Source: Guillardia theta CCMP2712
Taxonomy: Eukaryota; Cryptophyceae; Pyrenomonadales; Geminigeraceae
Reading direction: 5' to 3'
DNA length: 64,000 bases
Assembly (NCBI RefSeq): GCF_000315625.1
Contig: NW_005434612.1
Coordinates: 391,038 to 455,037, forward strand
Shown here: piece after piece, positions 35,835 to 46,869 of the stretch
Position numbering within the stretch: position 1 is the first letter of the stretch
Layout: the number at the start of each line of letters is the position of its first letter
The notes under the pieces: generated by a model
The model's input: the letters and a program-made list of their open reading frames with translations, nothing else
Databases searched by the model: none
Told to the model about the DNA's origin: nothing
Made by a program: the position numbers and the translations under genes

Positions 35835-36962
35835 CTACAGGGACAGAGGGTGAGGAAGAAACAAATTTCTCCTGGGCCGGCGAGCGTTCGCTCCAATCTG
35901 ATGTGATGACCTCAAAAAGGCAAGCAGCAACCAGTGGTCACCTGACATCAGCCAGAAACATCTCTTGCGGGAGTTAGAGAGCAGGTGGAGGATGCGGAGG
36001 GATAGCTCGTCGAAGACAAGTCCCTCCCCGTCGTACTCCAACGACACCACAAGGGAGCATCGCTGAAAGAATTTCAACGAAGCTCCGAGATGTTAAGCTT
36101 CAACTACCTCATGGCAATGCTGCATGCTGTTCCACACACTTGATGCATTCGTGGATGGCTCCGAGTCCACCACCACCAGGAGATCCCCGTCATCCATCCC
36201 CTCTCGCCCGTCCTGTGCGGTGTCGGCTGTGTCGGCTGTACCTCCCTTCTTCACCAACGCCCTGAAAGGGAGGAGGGAAACAACTTGCTCGTGCACCTCA
36301 CGATGTTTCGATAGATACTCCAGCACGCTTCTCGGTCGCTCTTCCACCTTCACCCCCACAGTCCCTCCTTGATGCCCAAGTTGCCCATGCAAGACCGTCA
36401 CCGGCCAGTGACTCAGACTTGACCTGATCTCCTCGACGGCTCTAGCGTCATGATGGATGATCGTCAAGTCTTGCGGGTTCGCCTTGGCGACGGCAATGGG
36501 GAGGAAAGGATGGGGTGGGGAGACGAGAATGACGTGGGATCGGCTTGCCAGGGCTTGGAGGACGTGTATCCTGTCGGGAAGATCGAGGCTGTCGTGAGGG
36601 AAGGGGATGGAAGGAGATGGGAGGAGGAGCAGGAGCAGGAGGAGAGAGGAGGGAGAGAGAGAGGAGGGAGAGAGGGAGAGAGGGAGGAGGAGAGGAGGGA
36701 GGGAGGGCGAACGAGGAGTGGGAGGACGGGCCATATCCACAAACTTGTTTCCTTGCACTGCTCGAGTCTCCACATCCCCGCTATGACAATCCCTCGTCCC
36801 CTCACTGACCCGGTGCAATCGCCGAAATGGCACGTGCGGTTGATGGAAAGTAGCGGAGAGGAGGAGGAGGAGGAGGAGCAAGAGAAATCAGGAGGAGCAA
36901 GAGAAATCAGGAGGAGCAAGAGAAATCAGGAGGAGCAAGAGTTTTGTTCGGGGGTAAGACAT
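35835..36962 (-). CDS. Secreted FkbM-like domain protein (possibly N-terminal part of the preceding gene)
   Basis: The first exon starts at Met 36962 with a hydrophobic leader (MSYPRTKLLLLLISLAPP), partly coded by a 19-bp tandem repeat (36860-36940). The next block (about 36590-36110) reads HVLQALASRSHVILVSPP, VTVLHGQLG and GDLLVVVDSEPSTNASSV. The last is like the DLLKIDVEG loop of FkbM methyltransferases. An exon at about 36060-35940 reads CSLVVSLEYDGEGLVFDEL and KRCFWLMS, matching the strand after that loop. FkbM enzymes O-methylate sugars. The substitution of E-G by E-P in the loop is odd. The 3' end is unclear: one frame stops near 35790, another runs on into the fucosyltransferase-like region. 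Confidence 0.4.
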
Positions 36963-37135
36963 CGTTGTGGTTGAAGTGGTGTACAAGGAAGGTGATCACA
37001 ACAGGGTTCAAAGATGGAGGGTAGAGGCGGGGAGTGAAAGACAGGTCTCCCAGTCTTTATTGGTCAGTGGGGTTGAGGAGGCGTGAGGAGAAGAAATGTT
37101 CTGTGACGCTCGTTGGAAGGAACTACTTCTCTTGA

Positions 37136-37711
37136 ATGACGAAGAAATCAAACAAGAGAGACAAGCCTGAGGTTCGTGGATGCTCGTGAGGAAAGAGACT
37201 TGATGCTGTTTGCGGGCTCAGGAAAACTCGAAGAAGTCGGAGGTAGCGAGCGATTCCGCGAAGAAGAGCAAGAAAGGAAGCAAGGGAGTGGAGGAAGATG
37301 AGCTCGATGATATCTTCGCTAGCAAACCATCACGCAGGTCCTCACCATGAGCAACTCCCTGGGTTCCTCTGACGGCAAAGCAGCAAGCAGAGCGAGAGCG
37401 ACAAGAAGGACACGACCAAGGGACCAGACTTGAAGGAGATCGCGCAGGAAGCAAACAAGTACAAGGGAGGAGGAAGCAGCGGTACTACATGCCTCTATTC
37501 TTGTCCTTGCCTCCTTGACTCTAGTCCTGTAGCCCGAAAGTCTTGCGACGGCTTGCTCGTCTACTCCGAACAAGAGCTGGCCAAGGAGCTGGGAGAAGAA
37601 GCTTGGGACGCTTTCATGGAGGCTTCAGGTGGGCTTGTGCTGGGCCCCCCTCAGCCTGACGCCTCGGCAGACCCGAACCTGTCGAGGGAAGCGGCCGGTT
37701 GCCACTGGTAG
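37136..37711 (+). CDS. DUF1764-like small protein
   Basis: Five small exons, 37136-37171, 37222-37337, 37384-37481, 37533-37628 and 37671-37711, give 128 residues. All four introns are 42-51 nt with consistent phases. The N-terminus is Lys/Ser-rich (MTKKSNKRDKPE, KKSKKGSKG), followed by EEDELDDIFASKP and RKSCDGLLVYSEQEL. The last two match remembered DUF1764 signatures (an acidic D-x-IF motif and a DGLP-x-Y-x-EEEL motif). The usual Cys-rich C-terminal CPFDCDCC is absent; the protein ends in PNLSREAAGCHW. DUF1764 proteins are small, conserved and of unknown function. It converges on CTC1, with stops 116 bp apart. Confidence 0.6.
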
Positions 37712-37827
37712 GCAAGGCAAGGAGAAGCGAGTAGGCCAGACCTGAAGAGGAGAGGACGTGAGGAGGAGGAGGGGAAGGGGGAGGAGGGGGAGCAGGAGGC
37801 AGTGGTGAAAGGTTGAGCACGCACTGG

Positions 37828-39165
37828 TCAAGTCTCTGCGGTGAATCTCGAGGACGGAGAGCTGGACGGGAGGAGAGAGGCTGATGGAAAAGCTGCAGCA
37901 AGTGAGCGGAGGAGGAGAAGAGGAGGAGAGGAGGAGACGCACCGCTGAGCGTGGTGAACTCCAAGCACAGTCTCCTTGAGCTGGGGCGCAGCAGCTCTCT
38001 TTCTTGGGATAAACTCGCACACAAACTCAAGCTCGTTCAAGTCGCCTGTTGGCTAGTCAGCATGTGAAGAACTTGCCCCAACTCCCTTCCTCCTCGACCT
38101 CCCCCTCCTGTCCCTCCTGTTCCTCCTGTCCCTGCTGTCCCTCCTGTTCCTCCTGTCCCTCCTGTCGCCTTTCCCCTCCTCTTTTCCCCTTGCTCTTGAT
38201 CCTCTTCCTCCCTCCTTACCCGAAGAGGAACTCCTGATCACAAGGGTGGCAAGGAGATGGGTTGCCGAGGCCTGCAGGCAAGTCGTCACCACCACCACCT
38301 CCTCCTCCTTCTCCTCCTCGCTCACATGCTTTCGTCTGTGAGCTACCTTCAGCTCTCCATCGCCCATGAAGAGGAGGTTTGAAAGAGCTTCTGCAGCAAC
38401 GCCATGCTCGTAGATCACTCTGTCACTTCCGTCATCGCCCTCAACCACTTTCCCTCCTCCTCCTCCTCCTCCTCCTCCTCCTCCTCCTCCTCCTCCTCCT
38501 CCTCCTCTCACCTTCCCAGTTCACTTGCGATGCCAATGATCCGCTGAGCCCATCATGTCAGTCACGGCAGAGCAGGAAGCAGTACCTTCCTCTTCCTCCT
38601 CCTCTCCGCATCTCATCAGCTTCCGCAGGACCAACTCGCGTCCCTCCAGCAGCATCCAAGCTCGACCCGTTCCATCGTCCACCAGACACTCCGCCTGAAG
38701 GCCAGCATCGTGAATCCCAATAACCTCCTCCTCGCCCTCGCCCTCGCCCTCCTCCTTTCGACCTTCACGCGCATCTCGACCGCACGTCCTCGTCTCTCAG
38801 TTTTTTCCTCGCAGCAGCTTCCCGTCTCTCCTCCTTTCCTCACGGTTCCACACCAGCGACATGCAGCCTCGATCGCAATCCTGCCAGCCGTCATCTCCTT
38901 GGCATCCTCCTCCTCCACCACCACCATCCCCATCCCTCAATCCCCTCCTCCCTCTCCTCTGTTGTCTCTTCTGACCTCTTCACTACTACGACTGTCCCCA
39001 GCACCCCCAGCACTCTTGGCGTCGTCCAATAAGTATCAACGAGAGCTGCGCGGAGTAAGAGGAGAGGAAAAGGAAGAGGACGGAGACCTAAAGGCGACAC
39101 GGACGACCCTGCTTCCTTGAGATACTCCCGTACACCTGTGGGTCGCTAATGCACAGCATCAGATC

Positions 39166-39206
<41 letters not shown>

Positions 39207-42200
39207 GTTGGATGGGGGGGGGGGGCAGGAAGTGGTGGAGGAGGAGAGTCACCCAGTCTTGTGTTGCGTTGCTGATGACGAGGACGAGAGAGTTCTCATT
39301 CACCGAGCAAGTGACCTGCACGAGTCAGCGCAGGGAGCGCGCGAGCAGCGGCAACCTGCCCTCCGCTCCTCCGCTCGATCGAGACGTGATGAAAGAGAAC
39401 CATCGCCCCGGGCAGGAGGCCAGGAGGAGCGAAGAACCTGCCACAAACCTCACCCTCCTCCCTCCTCTTGAGATCGCGGCAGCTCACTGAGAAGTATCCA
39501 GGTAGACATCCACGTGGCCGAGCAGCCCTCGGTGACCGCGGCCTCCCTCCTCCCTCCTTCCTCCTTCCTCCTCCGCCACCGGGGCCCCTGGATCGACAGC
39601 CCGGAGGAGGAGGACGGTAGCAGCGGAGGAGGTGTGCTTTAATCTCCAGCTCCTGTCAACCAGGAGAACCCGCAGAGAAGCGTAACGGACTGGAAGTTCC
39701 TGGGAGAAGAGTCAGGAGCCAGCTGGGTGAGAGGTAGGGAACCTCGCCGACAGCCACGAGGTCAGCAACGCTGCGGATGGGGTAGAGCTCCTGCCATCGG
39801 AGGCGGCAGAGGTCGAGGAAGGCGCGGCAGGGCGAGTCCTCCTCCTCCTCCTCCAGCTTGCAGGCCGAGAGCACAGAGCTGACGGCGATGGTGACCTGGA
39901 CCCAGTCAGAGCAAAGGGAGGAGCCCAGGAGGAGCCCACCTGCCACTTCTCCTCCGTCCTGCTGGAGTAGACGACCTTGAGCCTGTAGACGGACCCAGGA
40001 ATCTTTGACATGCGATCAGACGCGGAGTTGGCGAGGAGGAAGGGGGAAGGAGCAGGAGACGGAGCAGGAGATGGAGCAGGAGATGACAGAAGGGGGGGGG
40101 GGCGGGAGGTACCAAAGAGAAGAGGGTTGGAAGGCACACTATCGGAAATTTCAAGCAGAGGGAGAGGGAGGAGGAGCCTGAAGTTGAACGTCACTGCTGC
40201 CCCTGGGGGCAATAAAGGAGGAGGGGGGTCACCACAGTCGCTGACCATCCTCCAGCAGCTCAGCTTGAACGAAGTTTCCTTCCTTCTCACCCGCGTGACG
40301 AATATCGTCAGCTCCTCCTCACCCTCCACTGATTTCACAGTAGATCGTCGTAGCAGCACGATGGCCCTCTGCGACTTTTCCGTCGCCTCAATCCTCCTAT
40401 GCTCCCCATGCCACTGGTTGCTCCCCCTCACCTCCTCCTCCTCCTCCTCCTCCTCCTCCTCTGCTGTAAAACTCACGAACTCCAAATCGTAGCCTCTGTC
40501 CGCGCCGTCCCGACGGGTCCAAGTGCGAGGGCAACCACACAAGCTCAGCTGGAAGCAGCGAAGGGCCACAAGGTCACCGAGCTGGAAGCTGGGTAGCAGC
40601 GGGTAGGAGCTGGGAAGCGAGAGGTGAACGAGGTCGGTTTCATCCTGTAGAGCGACGTGACCTCGATGCTGCACCAGCCTCCCGATGAGAACAAAGCTGC
40701 CTCTTTCTCCTCCTCCTGCTCCTCCTCCTGCTCCTCCTCCTGCTCCTCCTCCATCTGTTCCTGTTCGCGCTGCTGCTGCTGCTGCTGCTCCACCATCACC
40801 ACCACCTCTTCCTTGCCCTTGCCTTTGCGCTCCTTCACACCAGCCCCGTCTCCTGGCCCCACAGAGAGACAGTAGCGGGTCCTGATCCTCCTCGCTTTTC
40901 ATTGTTCTTCCTACCGCCAACCTGGTCTCTCTTGCGGACAGCACAAGGTATTCTTCAGCTCCTCCTCCCCCTTCTCCTCGCCTGCTGCTCCTGCTGCTGT
41001 TCCAAGACTGCGCCGCTACCTTGAGCTGCTTGCAGGAGGGGTAGAGCTCAGTGGCTTCTTCCTCCCTCGCTTCCCTTCCCTCGCACTCCACTCGGCGGCT
41101 TCTGGCAAACGCCAGGTACTGACTCTGCCTCCCTCCCTGGGCCTTCACCTCTCGCTCCGCATCTCTGAGCTCCCCCATGAAGGCAGGCTGCCGTAACGCC
41201 CCGCACAGGAGGAGGAAGACCAAGTCCATCCTCCTCCCACCCACACTGCCTTGCGCCTCCTTCTCCTCTCGCCGCCTCCTCCTGCTCCGAAACTTGCGGA
41301 TAAGCTGCAGGAGACTTGGGAGGGTCCGACAGAAGCGGCATGGCGACAGACTGCGGTAAAGGGGGCTGAGCAGAGAGAGGGGGTTGAGCAGGGGAAGAGA
41401 AGGAGGGGGGGAAGAGGAGAGAGAGAAGGAGACGAGCTCTAAGGAGGAGAATGAGAAGCATGCGAGGGCGATTTTGCTGCCGTTAGTGATGACTGGGAGG
41501 ACGTGGACGACGCGGAGCCTCGCGCCGAGTCTGAGGAGAGCGAAAGAAGAGGGGGGGAGAGCGAGGGCGAAGACGAAGCAGCGAGAGTCTAGCACGAGGA
41601 TCCCTTCCTCTCTCACGCCTGTCAGGACCCCCTCATACTCCACCACCCCGCCCCTCCTCGAGGCTCCTTCCTCCTCCTCCTCCTCCTCCTCCTCCCCCAT
41701 ACTTTGCAGAGACTTGGGCTGAAACGAGTCAGACAGGAGAAGCAGGAGAAGCAGGAGGCAACCTGAGAGATGGTGGTGGCAGCGGCAAGGGGAGGGGAGG
41801 AGAGAACCTCCCACACACGTGTGCTCTCACTCTGACCACTCCTTGCTCCCTCCCTGCTTGGTTCCTCCTCCTGCATGGCGCGTAGCAACCGAAGCTCGGA
41901 CGGGGTTCCCTTCTCTAGGCGAGAGAGTCGGAGGTTGGAGATGATGTACCTCCTGCCTGTCTGTAGCAGAGGAAACCACCGGACATGCTTGCTGCCTTTG
42001 AAGATGATCAGCAGGCTTGAGCTGAACTTTCTGCTCCCCCCGGCTCCTCGACTTCCATCCCCACCTTCCGAACCTTGAAGATTCCTCCCCTTGCCGCCCC
42101 TTCGTTCGTCCTCCGCAAGCTCGACGAAGAAAAATGCGTCAGCCGCTGAGTCGCAAGCGAAGATGGGGCTCTTAGAGGCGACCACCCCCTGTACGTTCCC

Positions 42201-43104
42201 CTCCCTCCTCTGCCTCTGCTGAAATTCTCTGACAGAGTCTGCGGTTGCGTGAGAAGGAGAGAGTGCAGGAGGCCGCAGACCAGCAGGAGGAGCAAGAGAA
42301 ACATCTGCGTAGGTGGAGGAGACTGTCGATCTCCCGACCACTCGCGCATCTAACAGAGAGTCACCTGTGGCCTGAGAAGTAGAAAAAGCTGAAGGAGCGG
42401 AAGGAGGAGAGAGGCAGGTATGACAAAGGAGGTGGAGGAGAATACAAGATGAGAACAACAAAACAAAGAGAACCAACAGCATCAGAAGAAAGAGAACCTT
42501 TCAGTTCGATGAAGCATGACTGCTTCACAGAGTCTTCTGATCCTCCAAAAGTGTTGAAAGAAATGCCGAGAAGGAGTTTCCCGAGCATTGGAGTGATGAC
42601 AGTTGATTCCTGCGCTATTATATGAGGGAGAGCACGACACGAGCAGTATACCTCGAAGAGGACATTGAAACAACCCGAGCGATCCCGAAGCAGCAGCGAG
42701 CAAGTCTCGTTGCTGCAGGAGGAGCAGTCGATTTCTGCGATGAAGAGGAACTTTATCTTGCGCGATGAGGAGCTTGTGGGGCTCGAACATTCAACCTGCA
42801 GAGCAAGTCTGCGTCTCGCTCTTCTCAGCTTCTCCTTACCTTGTTCTGTCTCAGTTGGCTGAGCCCTAGCAACTGGAAGGAGAACAACTCCTGCGCGCTC
42901 CTCTCCTCATCGTCTCCTCCCTCTCCCCCCACCTCCTTCCCCTTGAGCTCCCTGGGCCCACAGAGCAAGAGAATCTCGATAATGCTCCGCGTCACTTGGC
43001 GGGCCTGGCACAGTAGTCAGGAGCCCACGGGGACGAGGAGGCAGAACCTCCGGCAACGAGAGGAACGTCCATGTGAGTACTGCCTCGAGGATAGCCTGCG
43101 TCAT
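37828..43104 (-). CDS. CTC1: CTC1, large subunit of the CST telomere complex
   Basis: Many exons on the minus strand. Ordered matches to remembered vertebrate CTC1: LFIAEIDCSS and SLLLRDRSGCFNVL (about 42670-42760, first OB folds); KHVRWFPLLQTGRRYIISNL (about 41920-41980); YEGVLTGVREEGILVLD and LRLGARLRVVHVLPV (about 41480-41640); FVLIGRLVQHRG with FQLGDLVALRCFQLSL (about 40550-40690); GLLPGAMVLFHHVSIERRSG (about 39360-39430); CRWCGTVRKGG with CC (about 38800-38870); LQAECLVDDGTGRAWMLLEG (about 38640-38700); and NELEFVCEFIPRKR before a stop at 37828. CTC1 with STN1 and TEN1 binds single-stranded DNA and recruits polymerase alpha-primase for telomere C-strand fill-in. Start 43104 assumes a 43-nt first intron. 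Several exons contain Ser- or Glu-rich tracts of uncertain splicing, such as poly-Ser at 39165-39205 on the opposite strand. Confidence 0.7.
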
Positions 43105-43740
43105 CCTCCTCATCCTCGTCCTCCTCCTCCTCCTCCCCTACCTTGACCCACACCTTCCGCTCGTCATCGCGACCCACCTTCATCAGCCTGCTCTGTGGTG
43201 TAAGTGACCTGCTAGAATCCTCGCACGCTCTTACCCGAAGAGTTCATCCTCATCTTCCATCATGTCTGCACTGCTACGTTGTATCGCTACCTGCTCACCC
43301 ACAGCAACTGATGGGTCTTGTTCTCCTGCCAGCCCTCGGCCTGATGTCCCTGATGCTTCTATGATGTTCCCATTCCTTCCTGCAGCTCCTGCCTCGCGAG
43401 GGGAGAAGCTCTTGATTTCAGACGCATCAGACACACGTTGTGCCCTCGCAGTCCCTCCCACTTCCTTCTTGTTCTGCTCGCTCTCTTCCCTCTGTGTCTT
43501 TGACGTTCGACAACCCGCCAGCCCATCGCTGATACTTTTCTCTGAATCCTCCACTTCCATCTCATCCACCGCAGGCTTCGCACCTTGCTCTTCCGTCCCT
43601 CCTTCACTCGCCTTGGCATGGTACACGTGGCGGTATGTGCATTTCTCTTTGAAGCTGCAGATCCCGTTCCGCCAGTACTGGAAGCACATCCCTCGCTGCA
43701 TCGAGACCTGCTCGATCCCTCCGTCAGTCTAGAGGACTGT
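42992..43740 (-). CDS. CCCH zinc-finger protein
   Basis: An exon from about 43730 to 43244 begins after a CTCTAG acceptor and encodes one CCCH finger, CFQYWRNGICSFKEKCTYRH, with exact C-x8-C-x5-C-x3-H spacing. An acidic, Ser-rich tail follows, ending DEDELFG. A second exon (about 43215-43142) encodes SLTPQSRLMKVGRDDERKVW. If read through it ends at 42992; if spliced with the GTAGGG donor at 43142 it can enter the CTC1 exon at about 43033 in phase 0. CCCH fingers of this spacing usually bind RNA. The upstream start was not found: an ATG at 43701 is in frame, but coding continues 5' of it. Confidence 0.55.
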
Positions 43741-43749
43741 GGTGTGTTT

Positions 43750-45349
43750 GAATAACATGATGTCAACAAAGATCCCATGATGTCAACAAACATCGGACAC
43801 TGCCTAATCACAATCTTCTCTAGTCAGTCATCTCTCTTCAACATTTTACAGACTTTCTCTGAAGGCTTGTCCTCTGACGTACCTCTCGCCCCTCTATCTC
43901 AATGTCTAACAGCCTTTCGCTCCATCTGCCTACTACTTCCTACTTCTTTTTAGGCAACCTCCCTTCGATCACTCCCCGTCCTCCCCCTCCCCTCCCTCCC
44001 CTTCCCCTCAGTTTCAATTTTCTGATCTCCTTTCCCGCGAACTTTGAAACCCATCATGTGACATCCGGCCGGGTTCTTTCACTGCTCGGAGTAGTCATTG
44101 CCGCCCGACTCGCGCCGGGCCCGGTCAGTGACGGTCGGGTCCCTCCCCGGCCGGGCCCGGACGCCCGGCCAGGCCAGCAGGGCCTGCCAGCCTGAGTGAA
44201 AGAAAGGCTCGGGCCCCCAGGGCCGGGGCAAGCCTGAAATCCGACGCCGCCGAAGTTCATCAGTGCCGCGTGAGGCTGACGGCAGTGTCCACGGTGGCAC
44301 GGCGCCGCCGGGCGTACGGTGGTCGCCGCGGCGTCTCATAAGTGATCCGGGGGGCCAGCCCGGCCGCCGGGCTGTCAGAGGCCCGATTCAAGTCAAGTTC
44401 CGAAGTTCTCGGAGCCGCGCCCGGGCCGGACACTGCGGCGGGGCGTGTCACGGAGGCTGTCCGAACCACGGCACGGTCACCGCGGGGCCGCCGCGCCGCG
44501 ACTGGCGGCGTTTAACGGTTCCGAAGTTCGGGAGCCCGGCGCGGCTTGAAGTTGCCGCAGTGGCCACCGAAGCCTATGCCGGGACTCCCGGCGCTGACCC
44601 GGTACCGTGTTGGCCTCCGAGACCGTCGGACCGTCGCCCGGTACCCGTACGGCGCCCCGGCCGGGTACAGGCCGCCCTCCGAGCGTGGCAGGCTGAGTCG
44701 CGGCCGCTGGCCCCTCAGTCGCCGGGATGCCGCAGTGCGGCTGCAACAAGAGGTGGAACTTGAAACGCAGACCCCCCACTTCTCTAGTCCGTAACATGGA
44801 CTCTAGGGGGTAGGGGTAGGTATCAAAACCAGTGGATAAGGGGGTACAACATGAGCAGCCCTGCAACTAGGAGGCATAAAGCAATTATGAATTTATGATA
44901 ATATGTTTATGTTATGTATTTTTATGATACATAACAAGTATAATTATCGTGTAATTTTCTATAATTTCCCATTTCCATAATGCATTATAAGATGATTCTT
45001 ATAACACATCACGGACCACATCCCCATACATAAGGCGCCGCGACTCATCCTGAGATACCCCCTGGGGAGAACCCCTACCCCTATGATGATCACCCCACCA
45101 ATATAGATATTGAATTCATCCTTGGGTATCCCATCAGCTGCCTGGTGAAATGACCCGTACTTGGTGGTACCTACCCGTGAAATTTGGGATCAATGTCACC
45201 CCCACCCCCTCCCCAGTAGTTCCCCAAGATCCAGTTTTCGTAGAAGCTCCGACTTGGACCGGCTCTCCTTCCTCCCTTGTTCAGGACCCTTGTCTTGCTA
45301 CCTCTCTTCTCCTTCTGTGCTCCTCCAACTCAGCTTCCATTCATCTGCC
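43750..45349. repeat. Intergenic composite repeat: GC-rich block plus GGGGTAGGGG block
   Basis: 43900-44040 is CT-rich. 44050-44760 is about 700 bp of extreme GC content with GTTCCGAAGTTC and CCGGGCC words; open frames there are compositional. 44775-45230 carries GGGGGTAGGGGTAGG, GGGGGTACAAC and CCCCTACCCC words around an AT-rich core (44880-45010). A short direct duplication (GTTGACATCATG-like) sits near 43757-43795. No gene is seen. Confidence 0.55.
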
Positions 45350-46856
45350 ATGCTTCGTAGATGCCTCGCCCTCGCGTTCGTCGCATCGTGCACCTGTTTC
45401 GCACCGCCCATGTTCACGAGAGAGTTTGCTCCTCGATCGAGAGCTGCGGGCCGTGGGATGCCTCTGAGACTGTTTGCTCGGCACGACGATCCCGCTTCGA
45501 AAGCTGGAAGGAGGGATGTTCTTGGTTGGATGACTGTTGGTGTCGCATCAGCGTTACTACAGGGTTACCAGCCCCCACCTGCAGAAGCTGTGATCAGCGA
45601 TTTTGCAAAATTGCGGGAGCTTGAGGAACTGCAGGTAGTTATGATAAGGAACATTCCATCACAATCTGACCATGCGCTTTCTCTGTTTCTCTCCAGGCGG
45701 AAATCTTCGAGCAGTCGGTTCCATCTGTTTGCTTCATCAGTACGGAATACACGTCCATGGCGCAGCAGCTCAATCTGGACAGCAACTCGCTCCCCAAGGG
45801 GGTTGGCTCTGGTTTCGTTTGGGACGATAAAGGTCACATCGTCACCAACTTCCACGTGATCAACAAGGTGAGCGTCTCCTGCGACATGGCCCGTTCCCTC
45901 ACTCTCATCAGGTCGATAGCGCGATGGTCGTCCTGACAAAAACCGACGGCACGACGGAGAAGTACAAGGCCAAGCTCACTGGGGTGGACCCAGACAAAGA
46001 CATCGCTGTCTTGAAGATCGACGCACCGGCTTCCTTGTTGAAGAAGCTGCCTGTGGGCGACAGCTCCAAGATCAGAGTTGGGCAGTTTTCCTTCGCCATC
46101 GGAAATCCGTTCGGACAAGACCACACGCTCACGTCAGGCATCATCTCAGGGAAGAATAGGGAGATCACTGCGCCTACAGGACGAAAGATCAAGGGTGTGA
46201 TCCAGACAGACGCTGCCATCAACCCTGGAAACTCTGGAGGCCCTCTCCTCAACAGCCAGGGTCAGCTCATCGGCATCAACACGGCGAGTCTTGGAGCTGG
46301 GGTCTCAGCTGGGGTCGGGTTCGCAGTTCCCATCGACTTGGCCGTTCCCACGATTGAGCAGCTCATCGAGTTTGGACAAGTGCAACGTGCAATCCTCGGC
46401 ATCTCCTACCTCGAGCGCGTACCAACGGCATCAGAGTCAGAGCGGAGCGGCATCCCTCGCATTGAGAAAGGAATCGTTGTGCTGGAGGTCCCTCCCAACT
46501 CTCCAGCAGCCGCTGCTGGCATGATTGCAGTCAAGCGATCGAAAGACCCCAAGAGCAAGCCCGAGCTCGGCGACGTGATTGTCGGAATCGACAAGTACGA
46601 GATCAAAGATCCTTTGGATCTCAGCGCTGTCCTGGCCAAGTACAAGCCAGGAAACAAGGTTTCTGTGAAGGTGCTGCGAGGCCCTGAGCAGACACCGCAG
46701 ACTCTTGCTTTGACACTTGGAGCCTTCCAAGGAAGTGCGTTCACGAAGCTGGAGAACGAGCGAGGTGCAGACTTTGCAGCGAAAGGAACGCCTTTGAACG
46801 TTCCTCTCTCGGAAATTGCTCCTGCAATCACTCCTCGCATGCCTTCTGCCAATTAA
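45350..46856 (+). CDS. DEG1: Deg/HtrA serine protease, predicted thylakoid lumen
   Basis: Exons 45350-45634, 45697-45867 and 45912-46856 give 466 residues. The catalytic triad is complete: His in TNFHVI (about 45850), Asp in DKDIAVLKID (about 45995) and Ser in NPGNSGGPL (about 46230). One PDZ domain follows (about residues 330-440: GIVVLEVPPNSPAAAAG, LGDVIVGIDKYEI). Targeting is tripartite: signal peptide MLRRCLALAFVASC, a CFAPP junction like the ASAFAP motif of red-type secondary plastids, a basic transit region, then RRDVLGWMTVGVASALL with an AEA cleavage site, as for lumen import. The family repairs photosystem II by degrading damaged lumenal proteins. One PDZ and the lumen signal fit plant Deg1. 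Confidence 0.92.
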
Positions 46857-46869
46857 TAAACAAGCACTT

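Noticed and set aside
44263-44763. 166-codon open frame in the GC-rich block
   Set aside because: High GC removes stop codons in all frames; several overlapping frames on both strands look alike, with no domain.
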